Positions 50,207 through 60,429 are shown, numbered from the stretch's first letter. The stretch: DNA of 64,000 bases from JBFELO01 sp041552055 (GCA_041552055.1 JBFELO010000003.1:26302-90301); one strand, 5' to 3'. Notes: generated by a model not told the origin, from the letters alone. Translations and numbers: made by a program.

Positions 50207-51934
50207 TTACTGCGTGGATGGCAGTGACAGCAGGAATTCGGACAGAGCCAGCGCCCGACGGTTGTCCGGCTGATCCTCGAGAGCCCGCGCCAGCTCGGAA
50301 GCCACGGTCGGCCGCAGGCCCGGATCGGTGGCCAGGCGGCGTTCGAGATGCTCCAGGTCGTCGGGGCGGATCACCCGGTACTCGTAGCGGTCCAACAGGG
50401 CCGGGTCCGCAGCGGACCGCTTGGCGAGAACCATGGCGGTATCGTCCCAGTACAGCAACGCCCACTCGTTTGCCGCGAACCACAGCGCCGAAAAGCCTCG
50501 GGACTCCACGAACTCGCCGCTGGGGCTGACGACGCGGAACGGCTGGTTGTAGCGCAGTAACGCGGTGGTGACGCCGTACCGCTCGAGCATGGATTGCCAG
50601 CCGGCCTGGTCGCTCGTCTGGAACAGCCGGTAGATCTCGCTCAGCAGCGGTTCGTGGATCTCATTTCGGTCGTCGATGAAGACCTGACGGTCCGGGGAGT
50701 AGCGGTTGATCAGATAGCCTCCGAACCGGACGTCGTTGTACACCGGATCGGTGAGCAGTCCCTCCCGCTCCATGAAGTCGCAGGCACGGTGGGGGTAGAA
50801 CGACTCCGAAAACGAGAACCCGAGGTGGTACCGCGGGGCAACCACCACCGACAGCGCGACGATCGCCACCACCGCGGCCGCAGCCGCAGTGGCGACGCCC
50901 GGCCGGTGCCGCCGACGGTCCGACGTCAGCCTGGCCAGAGCCGGTGCGACAGCTATCGGCAGCAGCGCAAAAAAGAGGCCCACGTTTCGCACGTAGCGGA
51001 GCGCGAGCAGGGAGCTGATCACGAAGAGCAACCACCTCGTCGGGTCACGCTCCCGTGCGGCGAGCACGAGCAGCCCCACAGCGAGGGCCACGAAGAGCGG
51101 CGGGACGTCGGCGGGCGACGGCGAGATCCACTCCGGGTTCGGGATCTGCGGCAGGCCGACCAGGTGAGCGACCTTGAACGGTACCGTGTACAACTTCCAG
51201 CCGTAGGGGTTGAGCAGCGGCGTGGCGGACGCCGCCACGAGGCCGAGGACGCCCGAGAGGAGCGATGGGGCGGCCTCCTGCGGAGTCAGTCGCGACCGCA
51301 GCCACTCGCCGACCAACAACACTGCGAGCAGGGGCGGGGCCACCAGCACGCCGGCGTGCAGGTTGGCGCCGAGCGCCATCAGGATCGCCAGCTTGAGCAA
51401 CCAGTGGCGGTCATTCCTACGATCGAGAAAGATCCAAACGACCGATGGAACGATGAGCAGGGTGGCGAGCTCCGGTCGGAGGAAGAACCGAATCCGAGCG
51501 CCGTACAGACACAGCGCGGCGAGTATCAGCGCACCGGGGGGATCGAGACCTCCACGGCGTGCGAGCAGGAGCATCAGTACCGACAATGCCGCGACGAAGA
51601 GCGCACGCAGGACGACCAGTAGCGGTTCGCCCCCGATCCGGTGGGTCACCGCGGTCAGGGTCTGGAACAGCCACTCGTGGTCGATCCACTCGCGGCCCTC
51701 GGCGGTGAACGAGAACGTATCGCTGCGCGGCACCGCATGGTGATCGAGGACCCAGCGGCCGCTGGCCAGATGCCAGCCTATGCTGGTGTTGGTGATGTCG
51801 GACATGCCGACGATCAGACCGAGCGCAGCTGCGAGCAGGATTGCGGCGACCGACAACTTGATCGGGTAGGCCGGTCGGTTGGACCCGGTAAGGCCGGTCG
51901 TCTCAGTCGTCGTCCTGCTCCTCGCTGAGGACAT
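50207..51934 (-). CDS. GT-C-like polytopic membrane protein
   Basis: 575 aa, about ten membrane helices, starting at ATG 51934 and overlapping def by 32 bp. After the first helix comes SIGWHLASGRWVLDHHAVPR, then SDTFSFTAEGREWIDHEWLF, a large loop pattern of GT-C-like proteins with an Asp pair. The C-terminal third is soluble and includes VYNDVRFGGYLINRYSPDRQ. Function not assigned; a lipid-linked sugar transferase is the best guess. Confidence 0.7.
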   Translation of the reverse strand: MSSARSRTTTETTGLTGSNRPAYPIKLSVAAILLAAALGLIVGMSDITNTSIGWHLASGRWVLDHHAVPRSDTFSFTAEGREWIDHEWLFQTLTAVTHRIGGEPLLVVLRALFVAALSVLMLLLARRGGLDPPGALILAALCLYGARIRFFLRPELATLLIVPSVVWIFLDRRNDRHWLLKLAILMALGANLHAGVLVAPPLLAVLLVGEWLRSRLTPQEAAPSLLSGVLGLVAASATPLLNPYGWKLYTVPFKVAHLVGLPQIPNPEWISPSPADVPPLFVALAVGLLVLAARERDPTRWLLFVISSLLALRYVRNVGLFFALLPIAVAPALARLTSDRRRHRPGVATAAAAAVVAIVALSVVVAPRYHLGFSFSESFYPHRACDFMEREGLLTDPVYNDVRFGGYLINRYSPDRQVFIDDRNEIHEPLLSEIYRLFQTSDQAGWQSMLERYGVTTALLRYNQPFRVVSPSGEFVESRGFSALWFAANEWALLYWDDTAMVLAKRSAADPALLDRYEYRVIRPDDLEHLERRLATDPGLRPTVASELARALEDQPDNRRALALSEFLLSLPSTQ

Positions 51935-52484
51935 AGCGATCCCACTCTTCCTCGAACGCGAGCGACCGTACGGATGTCATGCGATCGAGGAACACGATGC
52001 CGTCGAGGTGGTCGTGCTCGTGTTGGATGACGCGAGCGTGGAACGAGTCGGCCGTGAACGAAATCTGCTCGCCTTCGACCGACCGCGCCTTGACCTTGAT
52101 GCGATGGTGGCGAGGTACCAGGCCACGAAGACCCGGGATGGAAAGGCAACCCTCCCAACCCTCCTCGGTCTCCTCGCCGATCGCGCGAAGCTCGGGATTG
52201 ACGAGCACGTTGGGTGGGGTCTCGGCGTCGTCTCCGAGGGAGGGAACCCAGTAGGCGAACAGACGGAGCGGCTCCGCCACCTGTGGCGCGGCCAACCCCA
52301 CCCCATCCGACGTCAACATCGTGTGCACGAGGTCTCGCGCAAAGTCTGCCAGGCGACCGGTGCCGAACCACTCGTCGGGGACCGATTCGGCGACGGAGCG
52401 GAGCATCGGATGGCCGAGCCGGACCACCTCGAGTGGTGGCACCGAGGAGGGATTTGTGGCTGGGATGCCCTGGGAGTCGCTCAT
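51903..52484 (-). CDS. def: Peptide deformylase
   Basis: 193 aa from ATG 52484 with a strong AGGAGGT ribosome site. The three metal motifs are present: GVGLAAPQ, EGCLS and HEHDH (ligands Cys, His, His and catalytic Glu). It removes formyl from nascent proteins. It lies between trxB (86 bp upstream) and the GT-C-like gene. Confidence 0.95.
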   Translation of the reverse strand: MSDSQGIPATNPSSVPPLEVVRLGHPMLRSVAESVPDEWFGTGRLADFARDLVHTMLTSDGVGLAAPQVAEPLRLFAYWVPSLGDDAETPPNVLVNPELRAIGEETEEGWEGCLSIPGLRGLVPRHHRIKVKARSVEGEQISFTADSFHARVIQHEHDHLDGIVFLDRMTSVRSLAFEEEWDRYVLSEEQDDD

Positions 52485-52569
52485 CCGGACCTCCTGACGA
52501 CGCCCCTTCAAACCGGAATCGTCGACCGCCTATTCCGGCCGCGGGAGGAATCGAGGAAGGTCCGCGGGG

Positions 52570-53514
52570 TCATTCGATGCCGTGTTCCGCCAACCAGCGT
52601 TCGGCCTCGATCGAGGCCATGCATCCCGTGCCCGCGGCGGTGATTGCCTGACGGTAGACGGAGTCCTGAACATCGCCACAGGCCCATACCCCCTCCACAG
52701 AGGTGCGTGCGGTCCCCGGAGTGGTGCGGATGTATCCGACCTCGTCGAGATCCAGTTGTCCGCGCACCACGTCGGTGTTGGGCAGGTGGCCGATGGCGAG
52801 GAAGACGCCCTGTGTTTCGACCACCCGCTCGTCGCCCGTGATCGTGTCCTCGAGCCGGACGCCGGTGACGCCGCCCTCTTTCGATCCGATGATCTCCTTG
52901 ACGATCGAGTTCCACTCGAACGAGATCTTGGGGTTGTCGAGCGCGCGTTGCTGCATGATCTTGGAGGCACGGAGCTCTTCGCGGCGGTGAACCACGGTGA
53001 CTCCAGAGGCGAACTTGGTCAGGAAGATCGCCTCTTCCATGGCGGAGTCACCACCGCCGACCACCACGATATCCTTGTCGCGGAAAAAGAAGCCATCGCA
53101 CGTCGCGCATGCCGACACCCCGAATCCCATGAGTTCGTCTTCGGACGGTAGACCGAGCAGCCGGGCCGACGCGCCGGAAGCGATGATCAGCGCGTCGCAG
53201 GTCCAGTCACCGCCCTGCTCGGCGTGAACGACGAACGGTCGACGATCGAGTTCGACCCCGGTCACCTGATCGAACACACAGCGGGCGCCGAAGCGCTCGG
53301 CTTGCGCCTTGGTGCGCTGCATCAACTCGGGGCCCATGATGCCTTCCGGGAAGCCGGGGTAATTCTCGACCTCGGTCGTTATGGTGAGCTGTCCTCCGGG
53401 CTGCATGCCCTCGATCACGAGGGGCGCGAGATCGGCGCGTGCCGCATACAGGGCAGCCGTCAACCCGGCCGGACCGGACCCGATGATGAGGACTCTGACG
53501 TGCTTATCGCTCAT
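52570..53514 (-). CDS. trxB: Thioredoxin reductase
   Basis: 314 aa from ATG 53514. FAD loop IIGSGPAGLTAALYAARADL, redox motif CATCDG, NADPH loop VVGGGDSAMEEA with HRREELRA, and the C-terminal FAD motif GVWACGDVQD. It reduces thioredoxin with NADPH. The frame is open 19 codons further, but that stretch lacks family character. Confidence 0.96.
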   Translation of the reverse strand: MSDKHVRVLIIGSGPAGLTAALYAARADLAPLVIEGMQPGGQLTITTEVENYPGFPEGIMGPELMQRTKAQAERFGARCVFDQVTGVELDRRPFVVHAEQGGDWTCDALIIASGASARLLGLPSEDELMGFGVSACATCDGFFFRDKDIVVVGGGDSAMEEAIFLTKFASGVTVVHRREELRASKIMQQRALDNPKISFEWNSIVKEIIGSKEGGVTGVRLEDTITGDERVVETQGVFLAIGHLPNTDVVRGQLDLDEVGYIRTTPGTARTSVEGVWACGDVQDSVYRQAITAAGTGCMASIEAERWLAEHGIE

Positions 53515-53649
53515 CTGGAGCGCCTCCGTGCTGCTGCTGTCCGAGCCGCGCTCGCGAGGAGCGGCGGTCATGGAGATTATCCACGGAACAGCGGCTCAGG
53601 CAACCGCGCTGCGTTGACAGTGCGCGAGCCACCACAGTAGCGTGGAGGC

Positions 53650-54840
53650 GTGCCCGACGAACGGATGCCGGATGCGACCTCAAGTGCCGGAACGGTCCCG
53701 CTCGCCGAGATCGCGTTCATGTGGTTCGCGAGCCGGTTCGCACTGCTGATCACCGGCGTGTTGTCGAGCTACCTGCTGGCGTCGGGACTGAGTCTACAGA
53801 CCGGCAACCTCGTCTTCCACGAGCCGACGGTGCGGGCACTCGAGATCTGGGCCCGTTGGGACGCCGAGTGGTACCTCCTGATCGCCGCCGAAGGGTATGA
53901 CTCGAGTGACCACTTCGAGCGCTTCGCGGTCCCGTACGAGCGCGCGGCAACCGCCGGCTTCCTGCCACTGTACCCGCTGATGATCCGGACATTGGCGCCG
54001 GTCTTCGGTGGCGTGGGTGCGGGGGTCCTCATCTCCAATCTGGCATTGCTCGGTGCGCTGGTGCTGTTGTACCGGTTGGCGGCGGCCGAGGCCGAACCCG
54101 GGGCCGAGCGCGCCACCGGACTGGCCGCATGTGCCGCCCTACTGGTCTACCCGAGCAGTCTGTTTCTGTCGGCCGTGTATGCCGAGTCGCTGTTCCTGCT
54201 GCTCTCGTTGGCCACCTTCGCGGCCGCTGGACGCGGATCGTTCGCCGCCGCGGGCCTGACCGGAGGTCTGGCCGCGCTCACCCGGCCGTTCGGTGTGATG
54301 CTGGTGCTGCCGTTGCTGTGGGAGTGGTGGCGGGAGTGGCGGGAGCGCCGCGCAGCCGCGTGGGAGGCCGTGTGGGTGCTGCCGATACCGCTCGCCATGG
54401 GTGCCTACATGCTCTTCTGCGAAAGGATTTTCGGCGATCCGCTCGTGTTGCTCCACCGGCAGGCTCGCTGGCGAGGCGGCCTGTCCGGACCGTGGCAGGC
54501 TTTCGTGCGTTGGTGGGAGGCAGGGCCCACCGCACACGGCGCCCACGGGTCGACCTTCGAGCTCGTGGTGGCCGTGCTGGCGATCGCACTCGTGCCGTGG
54601 ATGGTGCGACGGCTCCGTCCCTCGTACAGCCTGTACACTATCGCCGCCCTCCTGCTGGCCCTCGGGTCGACGCTGTGGTCGTTCTCGCGGCTGGCGCTCA
54701 CGCTGTTCCCGTACTTCATCCTCGGCGGTGTCGCGTGGGGTGAGGGCCGACGGCGGCTGGCGCCGCTGTACCTCGTTCTGGGCACGACCCTGTCGGGCCT
54801 CCTGATCGCCCTGTTCGCCAACTGGTGGTGGGTGGGGTAG
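53650..54840 (+). CDS. PIG-V-like mannosyltransferase family membrane protein
   Basis: 396 aa from GTG 53650 with a GGAGG ribosome site, about nine helices. The hallmark WDAEWYLLIAAEGYD (Trp-Asp-x-x-Trp-Tyr) lies in the first outer loop, followed by AFFPLYPL-like AGFLPLYPLMIR and YPSSLFLSAVYAESLFLLLS, all of the GPI mannosyltransferase 2 (GT76) pattern. In bacteria these are GT-C enzymes that use polyprenyl-phosphate sugars; substrate unknown. Confidence 0.8.
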   Translation: MPDERMPDATSSAGTVPLAEIAFMWFASRFALLITGVLSSYLLASGLSLQTGNLVFHEPTVRALEIWARWDAEWYLLIAAEGYDSSDHFERFAVPYERAATAGFLPLYPLMIRTLAPVFGGVGAGVLISNLALLGALVLLYRLAAAEAEPGAERATGLAACAALLVYPSSLFLSAVYAESLFLLLSLATFAAAGRGSFAAAGLTGGLAALTRPFGVMLVLPLLWEWWREWRERRAAAWEAVWVLPIPLAMGAYMLFCERIFGDPLVLLHRQARWRGGLSGPWQAFVRWWEAGPTAHGAHGSTFELVVAVLAIALVPWMVRRLRPSYSLYTIAALLLALGSTLWSFSRLALTLFPYFILGGVAWGEGRRRLAPLYLVLGTTLSGLLIALFANWWWVG

Positions 54841-54952
54841 GTGAGGAGCTGCACGACCATTCCCATTGCAACCGACATCGGCAACGACGGCCACTGAAAT
54901 GCAGGGCAACAGCTGTAGCCCGCGCCCCGCCTTTCAGTTGGCCGAGGGGCGG

Positions 54953-55046
54953 CCCCGTATCCGTATCCGTCTCCGTGCCCGAACGGGCTATCAGGATTCA
55001 GTGACGATTCGGATACGGAGACGGAGACGGGCACGGAGACGGGGGG
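54953..55046. repeat. Hexamer-unit hairpin repeat, copy 6
   Basis: The left arm 54953-54987 (CCCCGTATCCGTATCCGTCT onward) and the right arm 55010-55046 (CGGATACGGAGACGGAGACG onward) are complementary over more than 20 bp with a 22-nt spacer. It lies between the PIG-V-like gene and the convergent membrane-protein gene. The cleanest copy together with copy 1. Confidence 0.85.
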
Positions 55047-55065
55047 AGCTTGAGCGGGTTCGGGC

Positions 55066-56253
55066 TTACATCGTGTCCCGCAGCGAGTCCTCACGATTGG
55101 GCTGTCTGGACGTTCGACGCGCCCGCCACCAGAGCGCAGCACGGTCCACGCCGGCGGCCAGCGGCAGCGCGGCGAGGATGACGAGTGGGAAGAGAAACCG
55201 ATTCCCGAAGTGTGATGAGGACCAGAGCCGGTAAACCGAGAAGAACAGAAAGATCGCGATCGAGGTCCCGGCAACGTAGAGCGCGGCCCGACGATCGCGT
55301 CGCGCGAGTGCGGGCAGGCCCAACAGGGACAGGAGCGTGATGGGGCTCGTGAGGAGGAGACCGTGCTGTGAATCCAGCAGTTGGCCGCGGATTCCCTGCC
55401 AGATCGGCAGATCGAAGTCACCACGGTGGGTGTGGAGTTCCACCGAATCGGAGTGGATCACCGCGATCCTGTCGTACGACGTGGTCAGCGGCGATCCGAA
55501 CAGATGAAGGTTCAGCAGGCCGCCGAGCGCGATCGCTGTCGCGAGGCCGGCGCCGAAGAACAGGAGTCGCGACCGCGTCTCGCGGTGGACCAGCAGTGGG
55601 ACTCCTGGAACCGCGAGGAAGGCGGGGAACTTGGACAGGCCGGCGAAGCCCATGAGCAATCCCGCGATTGTCGCCAGCACGGGCGACGATTCCGGCTCCA
55701 TTGTGAGAGTCAACAGGGCGGCGACCAGCAACAGGCTGATGAACAGGTCCGGCGAGAAATTCCACACGTAATGGGGGATGAAGGAGGCAATTCCGGTCGC
55801 TGCAACGGAGGTCGCGGCAGCGGCGGGTGATGCCCAACGTGTTGCGAGGCGATATGTCAGGAAGAGCAACAGCAGCAGCTGCGCAACGTTGAACAGGAGC
55901 GCGCCGGGCGCACCGAAGGTGATGATCACAGGTTGGGCCGCGAGCGCGAGCCAGATGGGGTGTTTGGGGACCAGCCGGCCCCGCCGGTCGAGGGCGACAT
56001 CGGCCGAGTGCCGGGTGATGGGTGGCGGCAGCTGGTTTTCGATGTCGAGATCGCCGTCGGCCCACAGCGAGATCGCGGTGAAGTAGTAGTACTGGCAGTC
56101 GCCCCTGAGATAGGGCCCGCCGTCATACCGCGCCACCAGGATGCCGAGGTACACCAGCGTGGGCAGCGCTACCGCGAGTATGGCCGCGACCAGCGCCCGT
56201 GGTCGTGGTGACGGGTCGGTATGGTCGAGGTGCGCGGTGCTTCTGGTCGTCAT
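55066..56253 (-). CDS. GT-C-like polytopic membrane protein
   Basis: 395 aa from ATG 56253, about nine helices. The first outer loop contains YDGGPYLRGDCQYYYFTAIS, an Asp-bearing segment like those of GT-C transferases, and VPKHPIWLALAAQPVIITFG follows. The C-terminal RLWSSSHFGNRFLFPLVILA is a conserved membrane segment. The protein continues upstream in frame but without coding character. Third such protein in 6 kb. Confidence 0.7.
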   Translation of the reverse strand: MTTRSTAHLDHTDPSPRPRALVAAILAVALPTLVYLGILVARYDGGPYLRGDCQYYYFTAISLWADGDLDIENQLPPPITRHSADVALDRRGRLVPKHPIWLALAAQPVIITFGAPGALLFNVAQLLLLLFLTYRLATRWASPAAAATSVAATGIASFIPHYVWNFSPDLFISLLLVAALLTLTMEPESSPVLATIAGLLMGFAGLSKFPAFLAVPGVPLLVHRETRSRLLFFGAGLATAIALGGLLNLHLFGSPLTTSYDRIAVIHSDSVELHTHRGDFDLPIWQGIRGQLLDSQHGLLLTSPITLLSLLGLPALARRDRRAALYVAGTSIAIFLFFSVYRLWSSSHFGNRFLFPLVILAALPLAAGVDRAALWWRARRTSRQPNREDSLRDTM

Positions 56254-56485
56254 CGATCGCCCGGTCCGGGTGATTCTAACCCGCATCCTGCCCAGCGATG
56301 CGGTCAGGCGTGGCTGACGGCTCCCGCAGCTGCCCCGGGTCAAGTGGACATCCACGATCAGCACAGATTCACTCGTTGTCCGCAACGAGGCTCGGAGACT
56401 GGGCTGGGAAAGCCGGGTTGGCGGGAGGAAGGTCGACGGCTCAGGAGAGGAATTCAAAACAGCAGGTATGTGTACTAATGGTGTG

Positions 56486-58714
56486 ATGAGGATGACTCGC
56501 GCCCTGGTTTTGCTTGCCGTTTCGTTGCCGGCTGCGACCGCCGGCGCGGGGCTCGACGACCTCGCTCGTGCCGGCCAATGGCGCGAGCTGCTCGTGGTGG
56601 CGAGCCGAAGAGGAGAGCAGCTTCCACTGAGCGATGAGGAGGCACTCATCGCGGCCCACGCGGCGCGGGTCCTTGGCGAGCGTGAGGCGGAGGAGAGTTT
56701 TCTCGTCCGCGCTTCGGACGAGGGCCTGCTCGCGGAAGTCGCGCGGCTCGAGCTCGCAGAGCTCGTGGTGGAGTCGGACGCCGAACGGGCAGCCGCGCTG
56801 GTGGTGCCCCTCATCCGCCGCGCCCCGACCTACGCGATGCGGTCCGCCGCCGTCGACGTGGCGGTGGAGGCCCTCGCAGGCGGCCTCGATCCGGAAACCC
56901 GTGCGAGCCTCTACGCCGAGGCAAGAGTGGCGTCTCGCAGCCATCGCCGCCGCCTCGAGCTCGCGCTTCTGGCCACCGATGGAGTCGAAACGAGGGAGCG
57001 CCTGGGGAGATTGTTGGCGTCATCGACGCGCGACCTCGTGGCGCTGCAGGCGGCCCGCCTGCTGCAGCAGCAGGATCCCCTGTCCGACCAGGAGAGATGG
57101 TGGGTGGCGCAGACGATGTACCGGCACGCGCTGTACCGTGAGGCCGAGCCGATCCTGGAATCCCTAGAGGCGGTCAGCGGCCGCACGATCCCCGGTTGGC
57201 GGGTCGCGTACCTGCGCGGCAGGTGTGCCTTTCGACAGGGGCGATGGGAGGAGGCTGCGGACTGGTACGCCAGCGCGGTGAAGCGTACCCGAAGCAGTGA
57301 AAGGAAGGCCGATCTGGAAATCCACCTCGCTCGCAGCCTCGAGCTGGACGGTCGGCTGGACGGTGCGGTAGAGGCTGCCCTGCGGGCGGTACGGTCAAGG
57401 ACCACCGACGATCGGCGCCTCTTCCTTGCACGTTTGCGGTTGCGGCTGAACCAGCCCGAATTCTCTCGGCACGGAATCTCACGGCTCAAGGGCCGGACCG
57501 CGCGGGCCCGCGGTCAGCTTCTGCTCGCGCTGTACGACATCGAGCACGGCGATCGGGCTGGTGCTCGGCGCGGGCTCGCCGACATCCGGCACCGGCCGTG
57601 GAGTGGGCCTGCGGCGGTGCTGGCGGCGCGCCTCATGTTCGAGGACGGTGAGCCGCAGCAGGCACTCGCCGCCCTCGAGCGCACCGCGCTCGACCTCGAT
57701 CCCTATTGGTCGGGGGTGGCGAGGAATCTGATGGCCGAGCTGCCCGAGCCGGATGTCAGGGCGTGGCGGGAGCGGCGAATGGAGGCTGTCGAGGCGGCCG
57801 ATGGGCGGGCCCGCCGGCGGGAGTTGGCGCGATGGGCACGACTCGAGTTTGGGCAGGAGGAGTTGGCTCGCCTGAGGATAGAGGTCGCTCGGGACCTGGA
57901 CCTCGAAAACGGGGACGAGACGCCGCCCTTCGAGCCGGGCGTCGCGGCTGACCTGTGGCGCCTCGGTTTGATGGTCAGTGCGGTGCGCTGGGACCCGGCC
58001 GGAATGCCGAATCGGGATGTTCGATCCGCGCTGTGGTCTGCCCAGGAGTTTCAATCTCTTCGGGTGCCGGAGCGCGCGATTCGGAGCGCCGATGCGGCGT
58101 GGCGGATGGCTGGGCCGGAGATTCCTGTCCGGGCGTACCCGGAGGCGTTCAGTCGCACTCTGTATCCGCTGCCCGGATCCGAGGTCGTATGGCGCGCCGC
58201 GGTCGACAACGAGGTTCCGTGGTCGCTCGTGGCGGCCGTGGCCAGGGAAGAGTCCAAATGGGAACCACACGCGATCTCCGCGGTCGGGGCTCGCGGCTTG
58301 ATGCAGCTGATGCCGATCACGGCTGCCGAGGTGGCGTCACGTGCGGGAGTCGTGCTATCTGAAGCCGATCAGCTTTTCGATCCGTTGGTGAGCCTTGGCC
58401 TTGGAGCGAACGAGATCGCTCACCTGCTCGAGGCCTTCGTCGATCGATGGGCACCTGCGATCGCGGCCTACAACGCCGGCGAAGCGCAGGCCCGATTGTG
58501 GCTCGACGAGTGTGGAGAGGAGTGTTCGGAAGAGTTGTTCGTGGCGCACGTCACCTTCACATCCACCAGCCATTACACGCGGGAGGTGCTCAGCGGAGCG
58601 GCGGTGTATGCGGAGCTCTACGGGTCGGTGCCCGCAGGAGCGAAGGCTGCGGCGCCGGCGGCGTTTCCCTCTCGTGCGTCGCAATCGGGTGCCACAATCG
58701 TGGGAATTCGCTGA
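56486..58714 (+). CDS. Soluble lytic transglycosylase (Slt-type)
   Basis: 742 aa. Signal peptide MRMTRALVLLAVSLPAATAG; a long helical superhelix (about 25-560) with TPR-like repeats (FRQGRWEEAADWYASAVKRT), then a C-terminal goose-lysozyme-like domain: catalytic Glu in AREESKWEPHAISAVGARGL, MQLMPITAAEVASRAG, and AAYNAGEAQARLWLDE. It cleaves peptidoglycan to anhydromuropeptides in the periplasm. ATG 56468 is an in-frame alternative start; I prefer 56486 because the signal peptide begins there. Confidence 0.88.
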   Translation: MRMTRALVLLAVSLPAATAGAGLDDLARAGQWRELLVVASRRGEQLPLSDEEALIAAHAARVLGEREAEESFLVRASDEGLLAEVARLELAELVVESDAERAAALVVPLIRRAPTYAMRSAAVDVAVEALAGGLDPETRASLYAEARVASRSHRRRLELALLATDGVETRERLGRLLASSTRDLVALQAARLLQQQDPLSDQERWWVAQTMYRHALYREAEPILESLEAVSGRTIPGWRVAYLRGRCAFRQGRWEEAADWYASAVKRTRSSERKADLEIHLARSLELDGRLDGAVEAALRAVRSRTTDDRRLFLARLRLRLNQPEFSRHGISRLKGRTARARGQLLLALYDIEHGDRAGARRGLADIRHRPWSGPAAVLAARLMFEDGEPQQALAALERTALDLDPYWSGVARNLMAELPEPDVRAWRERRMEAVEAADGRARRRELARWARLEFGQEELARLRIEVARDLDLENGDETPPFEPGVAADLWRLGLMVSAVRWDPAGMPNRDVRSALWSAQEFQSLRVPERAIRSADAAWRMAGPEIPVRAYPEAFSRTLYPLPGSEVVWRAAVDNEVPWSLVAAVAREESKWEPHAISAVGARGLMQLMPITAAEVASRAGVVLSEADQLFDPLVSLGLGANEIAHLLEAFVDRWAPAIAAYNAGEAQARLWLDECGEECSEELFVAHVTFTSTSHYTREVLSGAAVYAELYGSVPAGAKAAAPAAFPSRASQSGATIVGIR

Positions 58715-58807
58715 GGCGCCGCCGACGCGCCGTCCGGGGTTGGCCCGCACATCTCACCAGCCGTCTGCATCGGCGCGCTCGCAACGAAGCCCGGTGAGAA
58801 GCGCGTG

Positions 58808-59443
58808 CTAGCGCACGAACCTGGTGACGTCGTGCCGTTCGGTAGCGGAATCGAGCCACCGCTCGATCTCGTCGTTGAGTTTGCGCTCCAGCAGCAGGCG
58901 GTAGAGGTCGTCGTGGACGGATGTCAGCGGCGGGACCGTTTGGTCCTGCGACTTGTGGCGCGCTACGACCAGTTCCTCGTACGCAGTTCTCACCTCATCG
59001 AGGCTCACACTCACCCGGGGACGCAGGCGCTGCTCGGTGAAGGCGGAAGTGGCCGCGATCCTGAGGGCCAGCTCCTCGAAATCGGCCCAGACGAGGCCGT
59101 GGTCCTCGAGTTGGGCACGGAGCAGCTGCTCGTTCCCCGCGCGGGCGACCAGCGTGTCGAGGGCACGCTCGAGGTCGATATCCAGCCGGTAGAGAGTGCC
59201 GGAATCCTCGAGGTCGCGGTACTGCACCTCGAGGCGGATTCTCGCGTCGAGCAGTCGAGACCGGTGGTCGTCGACCGTGGCGTCCGGATTGCGCTCAACG
59301 AGACTCACGAGATCGGCGAGCTCGATGTCGCTGTGCAGAATGGGGGTAGAGTCGACGACCGCCATGACCTCCTCGAGGACCTGATCGGCGAGCGCGAAGT
59401 GACTCACACACAAACAGATGACGGCAAGGCGCCAGATCCACAC
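58808..59443 (-). CDS. SurA-like N-terminal-domain chaperone, no isomerase domain
   Basis: 211 aa from GTG 59443, opening with a signal peptide (MWIWRLAVICLCVSHFALA). VLEEVMAVVDSTPILHSDIE is the SurA_N start pattern (own-strand swapped helices), followed by acidic helices and a C-terminal helix (ERKLNDEIERWLDS). The parvulin domains of full SurA are absent. It could hold outer-membrane proteins for BAM. It diverges from rsmI and converges with the slt gene. Confidence 0.72.
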   Translation of the reverse strand: MWIWRLAVICLCVSHFALADQVLEEVMAVVDSTPILHSDIELADLVSLVERNPDATVDDHRSRLLDARIRLEVQYRDLEDSGTLYRLDIDLERALDTLVARAGNEQLLRAQLEDHGLVWADFEELALRIAATSAFTEQRLRPRVSVSLDEVRTAYEELVVARHKSQDQTVPPLTSVHDDLYRLLLERKLNDEIERWLDSATERHDVTRFVR

Positions 59444-59460
59444 CTTGGTATCATAGCAAC

Positions 59461-60330
59461 GTGGAAGAGCCCGGCGCGACGTTGTGGATCGTGGCCACAC
59501 CGATCGGCACAATCGAGGACCTGGGTGCCCGAGCGCGCGGGCTCCTCGAACGGGTCGACCTGATATTGGCGGAGGACACTCGCCGAGCACGGCGCCTGCT
59601 GTCACACGCCGGGATACGTTCCGGAGGTCGACTGCGCAGCTTCCACGAGCACAACGAAGCGCGCCGGATCCCCGACATCCTCGGGGCGTTGAGGGATGGG
59701 CATTCGGTGGCGCTGCTCAGCGACGCAGGGACCCCGGTCCTGTCCGATCCCGGATTCCTCCTCGTTCGTGCGGTGCGTGAGCAGCAGCTCCCGGTGTGCA
59801 GTGTCCCCGGGCCCTCCGCGTTCACCGCGGCCCTCGCCGCCGCTGGCCAGCCGCCATTGCCCGCGGTCCTGGTCGGCTTCCTGCCGGCGCGCGCGGGACA
59901 ACGGCGACGCCGGCTGAAGGAACTGGCGCCTTGGCGGCACACAATGGTCGTATTCCTGTCGCCCCACCGACTCGCCGTCGAGCTGGCGGATCTGGCCGAG
60001 CTACTGGGAGAGGACAGGCCGGCGACTCTGCTGGCGGAACTCAGCAAAGTCCACGAGCGGGGCCTGATGGCAACGATCGGGGAGCTCGCCGCCGCCGATG
60101 AGGCCGAGCACCCACGCGGGGAGTACGTCCTCGTGATCGGTCCGGGGAGCTCCGGTGGTGATCCGGCGGTCGAAGTGACGCCCGAACAGGTGCGGTCCAT
60201 CTACGACGGGCAGGTGGCCGCCGGAGCGGGTCGAAGAGGGGCGATGCAGCGCACCGCGGCGACTCTCGGAATCAGCCGCAAGAGGGTGTTCGACGCCCTG
60301 CTCGAGGTCCAGGAGCAGCCTGACAAATAG
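59461..60330 (+). CDS. rsmI: 16S rRNA (cytidine1402-2'-O)-methyltransferase
   Basis: 289 aa from GTG 59461. ATPIGTIEDL at the start, AEDTRRARRLLSHAGI, LLSDAGTPVLSDPG and CSVPGPSAFTAAL are the tetrapyrrole-methylase signatures of RsmI. The C-terminal AATLGISRKRVFDALLE is the RsmI HTH-like tail. Modifies C1402 in the decoding centre. Confidence 0.94.
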   Translation: MEEPGATLWIVATPIGTIEDLGARARGLLERVDLILAEDTRRARRLLSHAGIRSGGRLRSFHEHNEARRIPDILGALRDGHSVALLSDAGTPVLSDPGFLLVRAVREQQLPVCSVPGPSAFTAALAAAGQPPLPAVLVGFLPARAGQRRRRLKELAPWRHTMVVFLSPHRLAVELADLAELLGEDRPATLLAELSKVHERGLMATIGELAAADEAEHPRGEYVLVIGPGSSGGDPAVEVTPEQVRSIYDGQVAAGAGRRGAMQRTAATLGISRKRVFDALLEVQEQPDK

Positions 60331-60429
60331 TGCAACGACATAAGATTAGGCCGACTTCCCGGGGTTTGTCGGCGATCGATCCAGGGCCGCGCTGTGGTAC
60401 CCTGAGGCAGACTATTGGGAGGTGACACC

